From: Fuerstiella sp.
Lineage (GTDB): Bacteria > Planctomycetota > Planctomycetia > Planctomycetales > Planctomycetaceae
Length of the DNA: 64,000 nucleotides
Direction: 5' to 3'
Assembly (NCBI GenBank): GCA_029245955.1
Contig: JAQWOH010000089.1
Location: 19,082-83,081 of the forward strand
A program made the translations under genes and the position numbers. This document shows, piece after piece, positions 34,820 to 44,237 of the stretch. Numbering within the stretch: position 1 is the first letter of the stretch; each line of letters starts with the position of its first letter. The notes under the pieces were generated by a model. That model was not told where the DNA came from. It saw only the letters and a program-made list of their open reading frames with translations, and did no database searches.

Positions 34820-37371
34820 ACGTGTCGTTACGCGGACTGGCCGTTCTTGCTCAGGCAGAAACACAGGCGTTCCGCACCACAGAACTGGATCTGCCGGAGT
34901 CGACCACCGGGATCCTGCTGCTGCTTGCCGGACTTGCAGTACTGTTTGGTCTGGCTGCCTGGACGTCGCTGCGTGACAGTCGGTTTTTGTCCATGCCGTG
35001 GCGAACGGTGTTATTGCTGCTGCGGACTGTGGTGCTGGTTCTGACGATGATCGTACTGCTGAATCCGCGTGAACGGATGCAGACGACTCAGGTGCAGAAG
35101 TCACGCGTTGGAGTGCTGGTTGACACGTCGTTATCGATGGGGTATCCGTCAGATGACGTTGACGCTTCCGACGCCAGTTCCACGGCACCTGATGCCACAA
35201 CACGAGCTCAGGCGGTTCAGGAAATACTGGTGACATCCGGCCTGCTGAAGGTGCTCAGCTCGACGCATGCTGTTTCCGTCTATACATTTGATTCCGCGTT
35301 GACGGGACCGCAGGCGATCATGGCTGATGAAGAAACATCCTTCGTCAGTCAGGCGAGCCCTGAGGGCGACGGCGCAGACCCGGTGGGTTCTGTTTCGCCC
35401 GATTCAGCGGACGCCGCGACACGACGAGTGAACCTGGCCGATTCGACTCTGCTTTCGCCGGAACAGACTGATCGGAAATGGGAGACGATTTTGCAGCCAC
35501 GAGGTGGCGAAACTCGCCTGGGTGAGGCCCTGCATCAACTGGTGGGGCAACTTTCCGGACGTACGCTTTCCGGGCTCGTCGTGTTGACGGACGGCCGTTC
35601 CAATGCCGGACTTGACGCCGAGGTTGCGCGGCTGCGCGCTGAACGAAGTGATACCAGACTGATTGCTGTCGGTGTCGGCAGTCCGCGCACTCAAATGAAT
35701 CTGTGGGTCGCAGGAATGCAATCTCCATCGGATGTGCATCGGGGCGATCCGTTTGATATTTCGGTGATGCTGCAGGGCAGCGGCATGCAGCAACAGTCCG
35801 GTGTCGTGCGACTGTTTCAGCAGTCTTCCGGCAGCGATGGTAAGGACCGCAAACAGGTTGCTGAAGAGCCGTTTCAGCTGGCAGAGCCGGGCGTTCCGAC
35901 TGGAGTGCAGTTCCAGGAGCAATTGTCTGTCCCCGGAAAATACGAATACATTGCAGTTGCCGAACTCAATGACGATGCCGCCGTGGAACTGACGATCGAA
36001 GACAATCAGCGTCGCCGTGAAGTCGAAATTACGGATCGCAAACAAAAGGTTCTGATCATTTCCAGTGGTCCCATGCGTGAATACCGATTTGTCAGGAACA
36101 CTTTGTATCGACACAGTGGTATCGAATCTGATGTCTGGCTGCAGACTGTGACCAACGATAACCTGAGTTTTGTCTCACAGGAAGCTGAGAATCTGTTGAC
36201 GTCGTTTCCAAAGACAGAGGCAGAATTGTTTGAGTATGACGTGATTGTGGCCTTTGATGCCAACTGGTCGCTGCTTTCCCTGGAACAGCAGAAGTTTCTG
36301 AATCGATGGGTCGACGAGCATTCCGGCGGAATCATCTTTGTCGCCGGCGAACTGTTTACGGCCCAGGTGGAGCGTGACAGCGAGAAATATCGTGACATTG
36401 CTGTGCTGTATCCGGTGGTCCTGAACCGGATACTCACGGATTTGCGAGTTACTCAGCGAGCCAGTCAGCCGTGGCCCGTCACGCTGACATCCGAAGGTCG
36501 TGCCAGTGAATTTCTTAAGATTGCTGATGCCACAGGCAAGACAGATGTTAACCTGTGGCAGACATTTAAGGGGATCTATCGCAGTTATCCTGTGCGCGCG
36601 GTTCGTGACGGTGCAGTTGTACTTGCCGAGTACGGCAACCCGCGTGCGAAAACCCGAGACGGCCAGCCGCCATTTCTGGCATCTCAGTTTTACGGCAAAG
36701 GCCGCACCATGTTTGTCGGCTCTGCAGAAACGTGGCGTCTGCGAGCGATCAGTGCGGAAGGTCACCAGCGATTCTGGACAGGTCTGATTCGCGAAGTCGG
36801 GCAGGGGCGTCGCAGCCGAGGTCGCTCACGTGGCCTGTTGCTGCTGGACAGAACCGAGGTGTCGCCAGGGCAGGCCGTCACTCTGCGGGCACAGTTATAT
36901 GATTCGCGGATGCAGGAACTGCGTCGTGAGTCGGTGCCTGTATCCATTGTCGATTCAGAAGGTCGGCCTGTTGCCGTGCCGGACGCCTTGCGTGCAGATG
37001 TTCGTCGCCCCGGACAGTTTGCGAACACGTTCCGTCCGGCCCGCCAGGGTGTTTTTCGAGTCAGCGTGCCGGTTCCGGAGTCCGGTGATGTATTGCAGGC
37101 CAGCATTGAGGTTGTCGTACCGAACCTTGAGTCCGAAGATCCATCACAGGACGTACGTTTGCTGAAAGGGTTGACGGAGAACACGGGTGGGGCTTACCTG
37201 AGTCCGCAGGAGCTGGTGCAGCGCTTGCCGGGACTCCTTCCCGATCGCAGCGAACCTGTCATGGTGGATGAACAGCTGAGAACTCTGTGGGACCGACAGT
37301 GGATGATGTTCGTGATGATCGGTCTGCTTGGTTTCGAATGGGCGCTCAGACGCGTGGTGAGGTTGTCGTAA
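34816..37371 (+). CDS. vWA and glutamine-amidotransferase-fold membrane protein
   Basis: An 851-residue protein with two N-terminal membrane helices (TGILLLLAGLAVLFGLAAW and RTVLLLLRTVVLVLTMIVLL), then a vWA domain with MIDAS DTSLSM (D103, S105, S107). Mid-protein a Rossmann-like segment QKVLIISSGPMREYRFV leads to an amidotransferase-type stretch with GGIIFVAGE; no catalytic Cys is evident, so it is probably a non-catalytic version of that fold. A C-terminal membrane helix (WMMFVMIGLLGFEWAL) follows. A strong GGAGGTGAGG site precedes the ATG, which overlaps the BatA-like stop. Confidence 0.8.
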   Translation: MNVSLRGLAVLAQAETQAFRTTELDLPESTTGILLLLAGLAVLFGLAAWTSLRDSRFLSMPWRTVLLLLRTVVLVLTMIVLLNPRERMQTTQVQKSRVGVLVDTSLSMGYPSDDVDASDASSTAPDATTRAQAVQEILVTSGLLKVLSSTHAVSVYTFDSALTGPQAIMADEETSFVSQASPEGDGADPVGSVSPDSADAATRRVNLADSTLLSPEQTDRKWETILQPRGGETRLGEALHQLVGQLSGRTLSGLVVLTDGRSNAGLDAEVARLRAERSDTRLIAVGVGSPRTQMNLWVAGMQSPSDVHRGDPFDISVMLQGSGMQQQSGVVRLFQQSSGSDGKDRKQVAEEPFQLAEPGVPTGVQFQEQLSVPGKYEYIAVAELNDDAAVELTIEDNQRRREVEITDRKQKVLIISSGPMREYRFVRNTLYRHSGIESDVWLQTVTNDNLSFVSQEAENLLTSFPKTEAELFEYDVIVAFDANWSLLSLEQQKFLNRWVDEHSGGIIFVAGELFTAQVERDSEKYRDIAVLYPVVLNRILTDLRVTQRASQPWPVTLTSEGRASEFLKIADATGKTDVNLWQTFKGIYRSYPVRAVRDGAVVLAEYGNPRAKTRDGQPPFLASQFYGKGRTMFVGSAETWRLRAISAEGHQRFWTGLIREVGQGRRSRGRSRGLLLLDRTEVSPGQAVTLRAQLYDSRMQELRRESVPVSIVDSEGRPVAVPDALRADVRRPGQFANTFRPARQGVFRVSVPVPESGDVLQASIEVVVPNLESEDPSQDVRLLKGLTENTGGAYLSPQELVQRLPGLLPDRSEPVMVDEQLRTLWDRQWMMFVMIGLLGFEWALRRVVRLS

Positions 37372-37377
37372 ACCGTT

Positions 37378-39828
37378 ATGTCTGACATATCCTTCAACAG
37401 AACAGAAACGTCAGTCGAACTGCCATCAGCCGTCCGATCACTGATCACTGCGCTGCGGTCCAAGGTGCGACGGTACCTGGTTCTGTCCGGAATATTACAG
37501 GTGTTGTCTGTCGCTGTCACTGTTTTCTGGCTGACATCCGGAGTTGACGCCGGATGGTTCGCATTGCAGAAGCTCGAGTTGCCAGTCGGACTCAGATTCA
37601 TTTTTCTTGTCATCATGCTTCTGGGCAGCCTGCGGCTGGTGTTTCGATATGTCCTGGTGCCTCTGTTCTCGCGGATTACGGATGCCGACATTGCGTTATT
37701 GCTGGAACGCCATTTTCCGCAGTTCCAGGATCGCCTGATCACAACAGTGGAAGGAACGCATGGCTACCCGGCAACTGGTCCGGTTGTTCGCCGCATGTTG
37801 CAGCGCACGGCTGATCAGGCCAACACGGTTGCTGGCAGCGTGCGGGCGGACGATGTCTTCAACTTCGGCCCGCTGAAGAAACGATGCGTTACGTCCGGAA
37901 TTCTGCTGCTGTCACTGATTGGTTTCAGTGTTGTACATCCCGGATCGCCGGAACGATGGTGGAATGCTTTTGTGCTGTGCCGGGAATCGTATCATGTGCG
38001 CACTTCCTCACTGGACTTTTTCGTTATCGCTCAGCCTGGTGATCGCCGTGTCGAGTTTCGCAGGGTCGGCATTGACCGGCTGCATCTGCATCCTCGAGGT
38101 GCAGACCTGGAGCTTGTGATGGTTGTTCCTGACGGTGATTCGCCGGCCGGCGAGCCATGGGTTGTTCCCCAGCGAGCCCGAGTTGATGTGATTCGCAGTG
38201 ATGGCACGACCAGCCGCACTTACATTTCGGGGACGACGGAAAACCAATTCCGTTTTATTCTTACGCGATTGCAGGAGCCCGTCTCTATTGAAGTTCTGGC
38301 CGGTGACTATCGGACGCCGCGACCGCTGGATATTCGCACGGTGACACCGCCCGGCATCGACACCATTGAGCTGGAATGCCGCTATCCTGAGTACACCGGC
38401 TGGAACGAACAGATGGAAACGACGATTCCGGTCCAGGGCAGTGAAGTAGCGCTGCCTCTGGAAACCGAATTCCAGTTGCAGGCTGTCAGTAACAAGCCGC
38501 TGCACTCGGTTCGCATTGTCACGGACGTTTTCGAGCTGGCGGGCGATCAGTCGTCCTGTACCATTACATCCCGCGACGATCAGCAGATCGCGTTTCAGGA
38601 TCGCCGTCCACTGCTGTCGTCTGACGGCATGACGATTGAAGCCCGGTTTCGTGTGATTACTTCGTCCCGGCCGGAAGACCAGGCTGGCGACGTACCGGAC
38701 ACCACTCTGTTGACGGATCAGCCGGCTGCTGATGCCGAGAATCACTCGCTGCAGGGACTGCCGTTGTCATCGAATTCGTCGCTGCGATTTTTCCTGCACG
38801 ACACAGATGATGTGACGTCTGCCACACCGGAGTTGCTGCGGGTGCGGGGCATCCCGGACAGACCACCGGTTATCGCTACCCGTACGCATGGCATTGGGAA
38901 CGCCATCACTCGGCGTGCCGTGATCCCCATGATCGGGAAGATCCAGGACGACTACGGACTGCAGTCAGCCGGATTTCAGTTTCTTGTTGATGACGAAACG
39001 GAATGGCGGCCGCGGCCGTTTCGAAACCTGTTCCCGGCAGGGACGGCTGAATATCAGCTGGGCCAGGGTGACAGATCGAGGCCTGAACAGTTTTCTGTTC
39101 AGCCTCTGGATCTGACGGTAGGGCAAACTCTTGCGGTCGCGGCGGTCGCGGCGGACGGCTGTACAATTCCGAAGCCGAACGTAACTCGGGCCGAGCCAAT
39201 CGTCTTCCGTATTGTCAGTAATGAAGAACTGCTGGCGTTGCTGTACAGTCGTGAAATCAATCTGAGGCGTCGGTTCGAAGAAGTCATTCAGGAACTCGAA
39301 CGTGTCAGAGACGATTTGCAGTTTCACCAGGATGTTGCCTGGCGAGTTGAAACGGAAGGGCCGGACAGCAAGGCCGAAGACCGAATCGGCCTGACCACCT
39401 GTGCCACTCGCTGTGGCAACAGCCTGCGACGTCAGAGCAACGAACTAACTGCCGTTGCTGAAAGTTTTGAGGAGATCGTGTTGCAGCTGATTAATAACGC
39501 GATTCCACCGCAGCAGCTTGCTGAAGCAATGCGGAAAAATATTGTCAGGCCGTTGCTGACGATCACCGAAGCCCCTATGGATATGGCGGACCGATCTGTC
39601 AGTGAATTTCGAGTGGCTGCCACATCCGGTAGCGCAGCGTCGTCTCTGGTTGCCGCCTCAGTTCGTGACGTATCGTCGGTCATCGGCCAGCTGCGGGGCA
39701 TCCTGGGAAATGTGCGGGATATGGCAGAATTTCACGAAGCACTTCGTGATTTGAAGGACATCCTTGAGGAACAACAGCGAATTCTGAATGAAACAAAGAA
39801 AGAACAGATCAACAATCTCGGCTTCTAG
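37378..39828 (+). CDS. Large membrane protein, DUF4175-like
   Basis: An 816-residue protein starting 6 bases after the preceding stop. Three membrane segments lie in the first 200 residues (ILQVLSVAVTVFWLT, LRFIFLVIMLLGSLRLVFRY and GILLLSLIGFSVVHPG). A long periplasmic beta-rich part follows, ending in a helical C-terminus. The layout, with its N-terminal membrane pair and ALLLERHFPQFQDRLITTVE, matches DUF4175-type proteins found next to MoxR/BatA genes in planctomycetes. Function unknown; it may be the structural core of the envelope system. Confidence 0.65.
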   Translation: MSDISFNRTETSVELPSAVRSLITALRSKVRRYLVLSGILQVLSVAVTVFWLTSGVDAGWFALQKLELPVGLRFIFLVIMLLGSLRLVFRYVLVPLFSRITDADIALLLERHFPQFQDRLITTVEGTHGYPATGPVVRRMLQRTADQANTVAGSVRADDVFNFGPLKKRCVTSGILLLSLIGFSVVHPGSPERWWNAFVLCRESYHVRTSSLDFFVIAQPGDRRVEFRRVGIDRLHLHPRGADLELVMVVPDGDSPAGEPWVVPQRARVDVIRSDGTTSRTYISGTTENQFRFILTRLQEPVSIEVLAGDYRTPRPLDIRTVTPPGIDTIELECRYPEYTGWNEQMETTIPVQGSEVALPLETEFQLQAVSNKPLHSVRIVTDVFELAGDQSSCTITSRDDQQIAFQDRRPLLSSDGMTIEARFRVITSSRPEDQAGDVPDTTLLTDQPAADAENHSLQGLPLSSNSSLRFFLHDTDDVTSATPELLRVRGIPDRPPVIATRTHGIGNAITRRAVIPMIGKIQDDYGLQSAGFQFLVDDETEWRPRPFRNLFPAGTAEYQLGQGDRSRPEQFSVQPLDLTVGQTLAVAAVAADGCTIPKPNVTRAEPIVFRIVSNEELLALLYSREINLRRRFEEVIQELERVRDDLQFHQDVAWRVETEGPDSKAEDRIGLTTCATRCGNSLRRQSNELTAVAESFEEIVLQLINNAIPPQQLAEAMRKNIVRPLLTITEAPMDMADRSVSEFRVAATSGSAASSLVAASVRDVSSVIGQLRGILGNVRDMAEFHEALRDLKDILEEQQRILNETKKEQINNLGF

Positions 39829-40054
39829 TCCGGGTTACATATTTTCGTGAGTCGCTGCGACTTGTGGGGCTGTTGGCATCCCGGATTGAAATACGTCGAA
39901 TTTGGCCATGTATCTGCGTATGGCCATGTTCTCGATTCAGTGTTTGCAGAATTCCCGCTGGACAGAAGACCACAGGGTATCGGACAATGGAGCAGCGACG
40001 GATTGCTGAGCAGGCAGCGGCGTGGCATTGTCGACCGTGTGGAGAGACAGAATA

Positions 40055-41755
40055 ATGAGCAAATCGAAAACGTATGTGTTCCTGATGCTTGTCTGTCTTT
40101 CCGCAATTGGGTTTGACTGTGTCGACGCTTTCGACGACCCGACGATCTCTGCCACGGAAAAACTCCGGCGTGACCAGGAGGCGGTCAGTGGCCGATATGC
40201 TCGGTTCGAACGATTGCTGTCTCAGATGGCCGATATGCTTGGCCATGAAGATCCGGAACGCGCTGAGTTACTGCGGCGAGCTATCAGCAAAGGCCGCGAA
40301 CACGCGATCAGTGCAAATCTTGACGAAATTGCCAGATCGCTCGGAACCGGAGACTTTGGGCCGGCGGCAGAAAAACAGGTTGGTGTGACCGACAGCCTGC
40401 GCACGCTGCTCAAACTGTTGCAAAGTGAAGATCGCCGCAGTGCCGTCGAGAAAGACCGGGAACGTCTGAATAAGCTGTTGAAGGACGTGCACAACACAAT
40501 GACAGATCAGCGCGGTGCGCGGAGTGTCACCCAGAACTCAAAAGCACCGTCGAATGCGGCTCCTGAGCAGCAACGTGCCGCTGACCATGCCGAACAGATT
40601 CTCAAGGAAATGAAACAGCATGATGACGCCCAGGCGGGCGAGGCTCAGAGTGAAAACGGCAAGGCAGATCCGGACGGCAAGTCGGCGGACCCTGAGAACC
40701 CTTCGTCCGGCGCCGGTGACAAGCCGGAAGGGGACCCGGCGAAAGACGCGAAGGCCAGTCCGAACGACGATACACAATCAGATCAGAATCCCGGCAATCA
40801 GAAAGAACCGCCGTCTGATCCGTCCGAAAAGTCATCGAGTGAGAATCCGTCTGATTCTGACAGCAAGTCACAGAAACAGAATCAGGGTGGCAGTGGAGAG
40901 TCGTCACAGAGTCAGGACAGTGAACAGTCGGAACAGACACCTGGTCGTGAACAAATGGAGGCGGCACGCAACCTGATGCAGGAAGCTCTGGAGCAGCTGA
41001 AGCAACAGCAGCGTGAGAAGGCGGTCGACAAGCAGGATCAGACCATTGCCGAATTGCAGAAGGCCGCCAATGAACTGGAAGAAATGCTGCGACAGTTGCG
41101 CGAAGAGGAAAAGGAAATGATTCTGGCGGCGCTGGAGGCTCGGTTTCAGCGGATGCTCGCACTGCAGACACAGATTTACGAAGGCACGCTGGATCTGGCC
41201 GCGACGCCTCGAAAGGAGTGGACCGACAATGCTGTCAGTCTGTGCCGCGATCTGAGTCAGCAACAGGCTGAACTGTCTCAGGACTGCAGTCAGACAACCG
41301 GTCTGCTTCGTGAAGACGGTACATCGGTGTCCATCCTTGTTGCCGTTGAGGATATTGAATTCGACATGGGCAGTGTCGCTGCACGACTTCAGAACACCAA
41401 AGTCAGCTTACTCACGCAAACGATGCAGACGGACGTGATTGAAGCGTTGAAGGAACTGATTGAAGCCACGCAGCGTGAGATGGAAGAAATGAAGTCTGAG
41501 GAACGGCAGCAGCAACAGCAGTCACAGAGCCGGAAAAAACCGCCACTGGTCGAACTCATGGCAGAGATTCGCGTGTTGCGTTCGCTGCAGCTGCGAGTCA
41601 ATCGTCGCACACGCCAGATCAACGAGCTGTTGCGGGGTTCTTCGTCTGAGGACGATGATGACCTGTTGCCTCAACTGGGGGAATTGGCAGAACGCCAGGA
41701 TCGATTAAGAGAGTCTGCGAGAGAACTGGCAAAGCGAATGGAACAGCAACGATGA
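40055..41755 (+). CDS. Secreted coiled-coil protein with a long low-complexity acidic segment
   Basis: A 566-residue protein with GGAG 10 bases before the ATG and a signal peptide (MSKSKTYVFLMLVCLSAIGF). The first 150 residues are helical. About 150-290 is a disordered stretch rich in Asp, Ser, Pro, Glu, Lys and Gln. The C-terminal half is a long coiled coil (Gln/Glu/Leu/Arg, e.g. EALEQLKQQQREKAVDKQ). Its stop overlaps the next start (ATGA). A spacer or scaffold role is likely; no known family is recognised. Confidence 0.65.
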   Translation: MSKSKTYVFLMLVCLSAIGFDCVDAFDDPTISATEKLRRDQEAVSGRYARFERLLSQMADMLGHEDPERAELLRRAISKGREHAISANLDEIARSLGTGDFGPAAEKQVGVTDSLRTLLKLLQSEDRRSAVEKDRERLNKLLKDVHNTMTDQRGARSVTQNSKAPSNAAPEQQRAADHAEQILKEMKQHDDAQAGEAQSENGKADPDGKSADPENPSSGAGDKPEGDPAKDAKASPNDDTQSDQNPGNQKEPPSDPSEKSSSENPSDSDSKSQKQNQGGSGESSQSQDSEQSEQTPGREQMEAARNLMQEALEQLKQQQREKAVDKQDQTIAELQKAANELEEMLRQLREEEKEMILAALEARFQRMLALQTQIYEGTLDLAATPRKEWTDNAVSLCRDLSQQQAELSQDCSQTTGLLREDGTSVSILVAVEDIEFDMGSVAARLQNTKVSLLTQTMQTDVIEALKELIEATQREMEEMKSEERQQQQQSQSRKKPPLVELMAEIRVLRSLQLRVNRRTRQINELLRGSSSEDDDDLLPQLGELAERQDRLRESARELAKRMEQQR

Positions 41756-42840
41756 TCAAGTCACACGAATCAGCGCGGACCCCGGTGTTTCTCATTCCGC
41801 TCATCATAGGTCTGATATCTGCGATGCAGCCTGCATTGGCTCAGGACGACCCTGCAGGACAACCCGGTGTCGTACAGGCTGCGCCGCCCGTGTCTTTTGC
41901 GAAAATGCCGGCGGACCAGGTTCGAACAGAACTGTTGCAGTGGCTGGCCACATCAGGTGCGAAGCAGCCTGTGCTGGAGAAAGTGATCGCACCGTGGGCG
42001 GACAATACCGCATTGGCAGTTCTGTCAGGTGAAGAAGTCCTTGATCTGCTGGTGAGTTCGTTTGCTGAAACGGATTCTGCCGCCCAGCGACTGCTGGTTG
42101 AGTCGAACGGAGCGGGGCCGGTTGAAGGTGTCATTTATGACGGAATACGTGCAGCCCCATTATATCAGAATCAGCTTCAGCTCTTTCACGCTCGGTGGCT
42201 TACACAACATCGTTACTACGACGAAGCGCTGCCCCTGCTCTCGGAACTCCTTCCTGAGAATGTTGTCGATCCGGCAGGGCTGCTTTTCTATCGGGCGGTT
42301 TGTCAGTCACAGCTTTTGCAGCGTCAGCAGGCTCTTGACAGTTTGTCGCTGTTGCTGAATAACACTCTGGATGTACCTGGACGGCTCCGCGTTGTGGCCC
42401 AAGTCATGCAGCAGGAACTGGCTGTACAGGTTGACGACGGTATGGAACAGATTTCTCTTTTGATGAGGGATGTCGGGCGTCGCCTGGATCTCGGCCGTTC
42501 CGGCCAAAACACACAGAAACAGGAAGACGCTATTATCAAGGAGCTGGATCGACTGCTGGAAGAAATGGATCAGAAGAACAAGCAGCAGAGCGGTGGCGGT
42601 GGAGGCGCAGGGTCCTCCGATAATCCGGCAGGTTCACAGGGGGCTGACCAGAGTCAGATTAAAGGTTCAACGGGAAAAGGCGATGCAGATCACAAGGAAC
42701 TTGAAGAGGGCGGTAAGTGGGGGCTGCTTAATGCCAGGGACGAAGCGAAAGCACGTGAATTGATTCGTCAGAAGTTCCCGTCCAATTTTCTGGATCAGAT
42801 TGGACGTTATACGAAGAAGCTGGCGGAGCAGAAGAAATAG
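41752..42840 (+). CDS. Secreted helical-repeat protein of unknown function
   Basis: A 362-residue protein. The N-terminus carries a signal sequence ending near PALAQDDP. A helical region with TPR-like rhythm (LFHARWLTQHRYYDEALPLL, FYRAVCQSQLLQRQQALDSL) follows. A Gln/Gly/Ser linker (QQSGGGGGAGSSDNP) comes before a charged C-terminus. Its start overlaps the previous stop. It may serve as a protein-binding adaptor within the MoxR/vWA block. No enzyme motif is seen. Confidence 0.6.
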   Translation: MIKSHESARTPVFLIPLIIGLISAMQPALAQDDPAGQPGVVQAAPPVSFAKMPADQVRTELLQWLATSGAKQPVLEKVIAPWADNTALAVLSGEEVLDLLVSSFAETDSAAQRLLVESNGAGPVEGVIYDGIRAAPLYQNQLQLFHARWLTQHRYYDEALPLLSELLPENVVDPAGLLFYRAVCQSQLLQRQQALDSLSLLLNNTLDVPGRLRVVAQVMQQELAVQVDDGMEQISLLMRDVGRRLDLGRSGQNTQKQEDAIIKELDRLLEEMDQKNKQQSGGGGGAGSSDNPAGSQGADQSQIKGSTGKGDADHKELEEGGKWGLLNARDEAKARELIRQKFPSNFLDQIGRYTKKLAEQKK

Positions 42841-42878
42841 GGGCTGTTGCCGGCTGAATCAGACATCAGTCGAACAAC

Positions 42879-44228
42879 GTGAAGTCTTCCGTCCTGCAGA
42901 TGATTTTGGCGGACACGAGAATTGGTTTAACTTTGTTGGAGCAGAACTTGATTACAGCTGCAAAAATTCTGGCCCTCACGCTGAGTCTTATCGATGTGCG
43001 GGTGTCGATGCTGGACGGGAACAGCATCGAAGGTGAAGTCGTAAGACTGACAGCTGAGGAAATCTTGCTGAAGACGTCAGCTGAGCTGCCTGTGTCTGTT
43101 CCCCTGACGAACGTCATTGACGTGGCGTTTCTGCACTCCGCGGACTCGTCTTCCGAATCGGCTGCGGACGTGCTGGAGATCGGACTGGTCGATGGTTCAG
43201 AAATGTCAGTTTCTGAGATCGCCGCTTCGGCTTCGTCTGTCACGGCAATGTCGGCCGTGTTCGGCGAGTTGAACATTCCGCGACAGGCAGTGCGTTTCGT
43301 TAGACTGCAGCCGATGATGGATGAATTTGCGGCGGAATGGGCATCCTTTCTGCAGCGGGACAATGACAAGGATCTGTTGATTGTTTCCAAGCGTGATGGC
43401 AGCGGTTTGGATTTTCTCGCCGGTGTTGTGAGTTCCATTGGCGAGGAGAAAGTGCCGTTCGTTCGAGATGGTGACGAAATTCCTGCTCCACGCGAACGCA
43501 TTTTTGGCATTGTGTTTGCGAAAAGAGATCAGGCGACGGTCCCGGACGCCGGACTGGCGGTACGTGTTGCGGGAGGCCGGAGCGTCAGCGCAATTACGGC
43601 AACGCTGGAAACCGGGAATGTTGCGTTTGAAGCGTCATGGGGGCAGACGCTCACTGTCGCGATGGATAATATTTCGGCGATGGACTTCAGCGCAGGCCGG
43701 ATTCACTATCTGTCTGACCAGGAACCACTTTCGGAACGTTACTACGGACTTGAGCCGTTTGAACAGCTGGAGAACAACCTGTTTTCCGCTGACGCCGAAA
43801 CCCGCACCGGACTTTCTGGACTCTGGCGTATGTCCAGAGATTGTTTTCCCAACAACGGCAAACCCCCGCTGACCCTGCGGGGACAGGAATACTCCAAAGG
43901 GCTGTGCATCTTTCCCAGGGCGCAGATCGAATATGCTCTGGACGGTCGCTACAGCAGGCTTAATGCGATTGTTGGTGTAGATGACGAAGTGGCGTTCAAT
44001 CAGCAGAAGGGCAGGCCGTCGACCACTGTCGAGCTACGAATTGAGGCTGATGGTGCTGAGATTTTTCGGCAAATTATCGTGGCTCCGGACGAGCCGACGC
44101 CGCTTGATCTGAAGCTGAGTGGTGTGAATACGCTGTCGTTAATCGTGGACTTCGGCGATGAATCCAGTACGTGTGATTATCTTGATATTGTGAACGCTCG
44201 ACTGATCGTCGATACCTCAGGGAAGTAA
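42879..44228 (+). CDS. NPCBM-domain protein
   Basis: A 449-residue protein (from the GTG at 42879). The C-terminal third, about 295-445, reads as an NPCBM/NEW2-type sugar-binding module: GLCIFPRAQIEYALDGRY, then NAIVGVDDEVAF, ELRIEADGAEIFRQII and TCDYLDIVNARLIVD. The N-terminal half is beta-rich and unassigned. The start is uncertain: ATG at 42900 or TTG at 42948. The TTG has a GGAG site at 6 bases and begins a signal-like ITAAKILALTLSLIDV. It lies between the secreted helical protein and two PDZ proteins, which fits binding of an exported glycan or glycoprotein. Confidence 0.7.
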   Translation: MKSSVLQMILADTRIGLTLLEQNLITAAKILALTLSLIDVRVSMLDGNSIEGEVVRLTAEEILLKTSAELPVSVPLTNVIDVAFLHSADSSSESAADVLEIGLVDGSEMSVSEIAASASSVTAMSAVFGELNIPRQAVRFVRLQPMMDEFAAEWASFLQRDNDKDLLIVSKRDGSGLDFLAGVVSSIGEEKVPFVRDGDEIPAPRERIFGIVFAKRDQATVPDAGLAVRVAGGRSVSAITATLETGNVAFEASWGQTLTVAMDNISAMDFSAGRIHYLSDQEPLSERYYGLEPFEQLENNLFSADAETRTGLSGLWRMSRDCFPNNGKPPLTLRGQEYSKGLCIFPRAQIEYALDGRYSRLNAIVGVDDEVAFNQQKGRPSTTVELRIEADGAEIFRQIIVAPDEPTPLDLKLSGVNTLSLIVDFGDESSTCDYLDIVNARLIVDTSGK

Positions 44229-44237
44229 CGTCCAACT

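Noticed and set aside
40538..41171. Minus-strand frames and repeats opposite the low-complexity acidic segment
   Set aside because: They arise from codon repetition in the disordered Asp/Ser/Pro/Gln stretch of the secreted coiled-coil protein.
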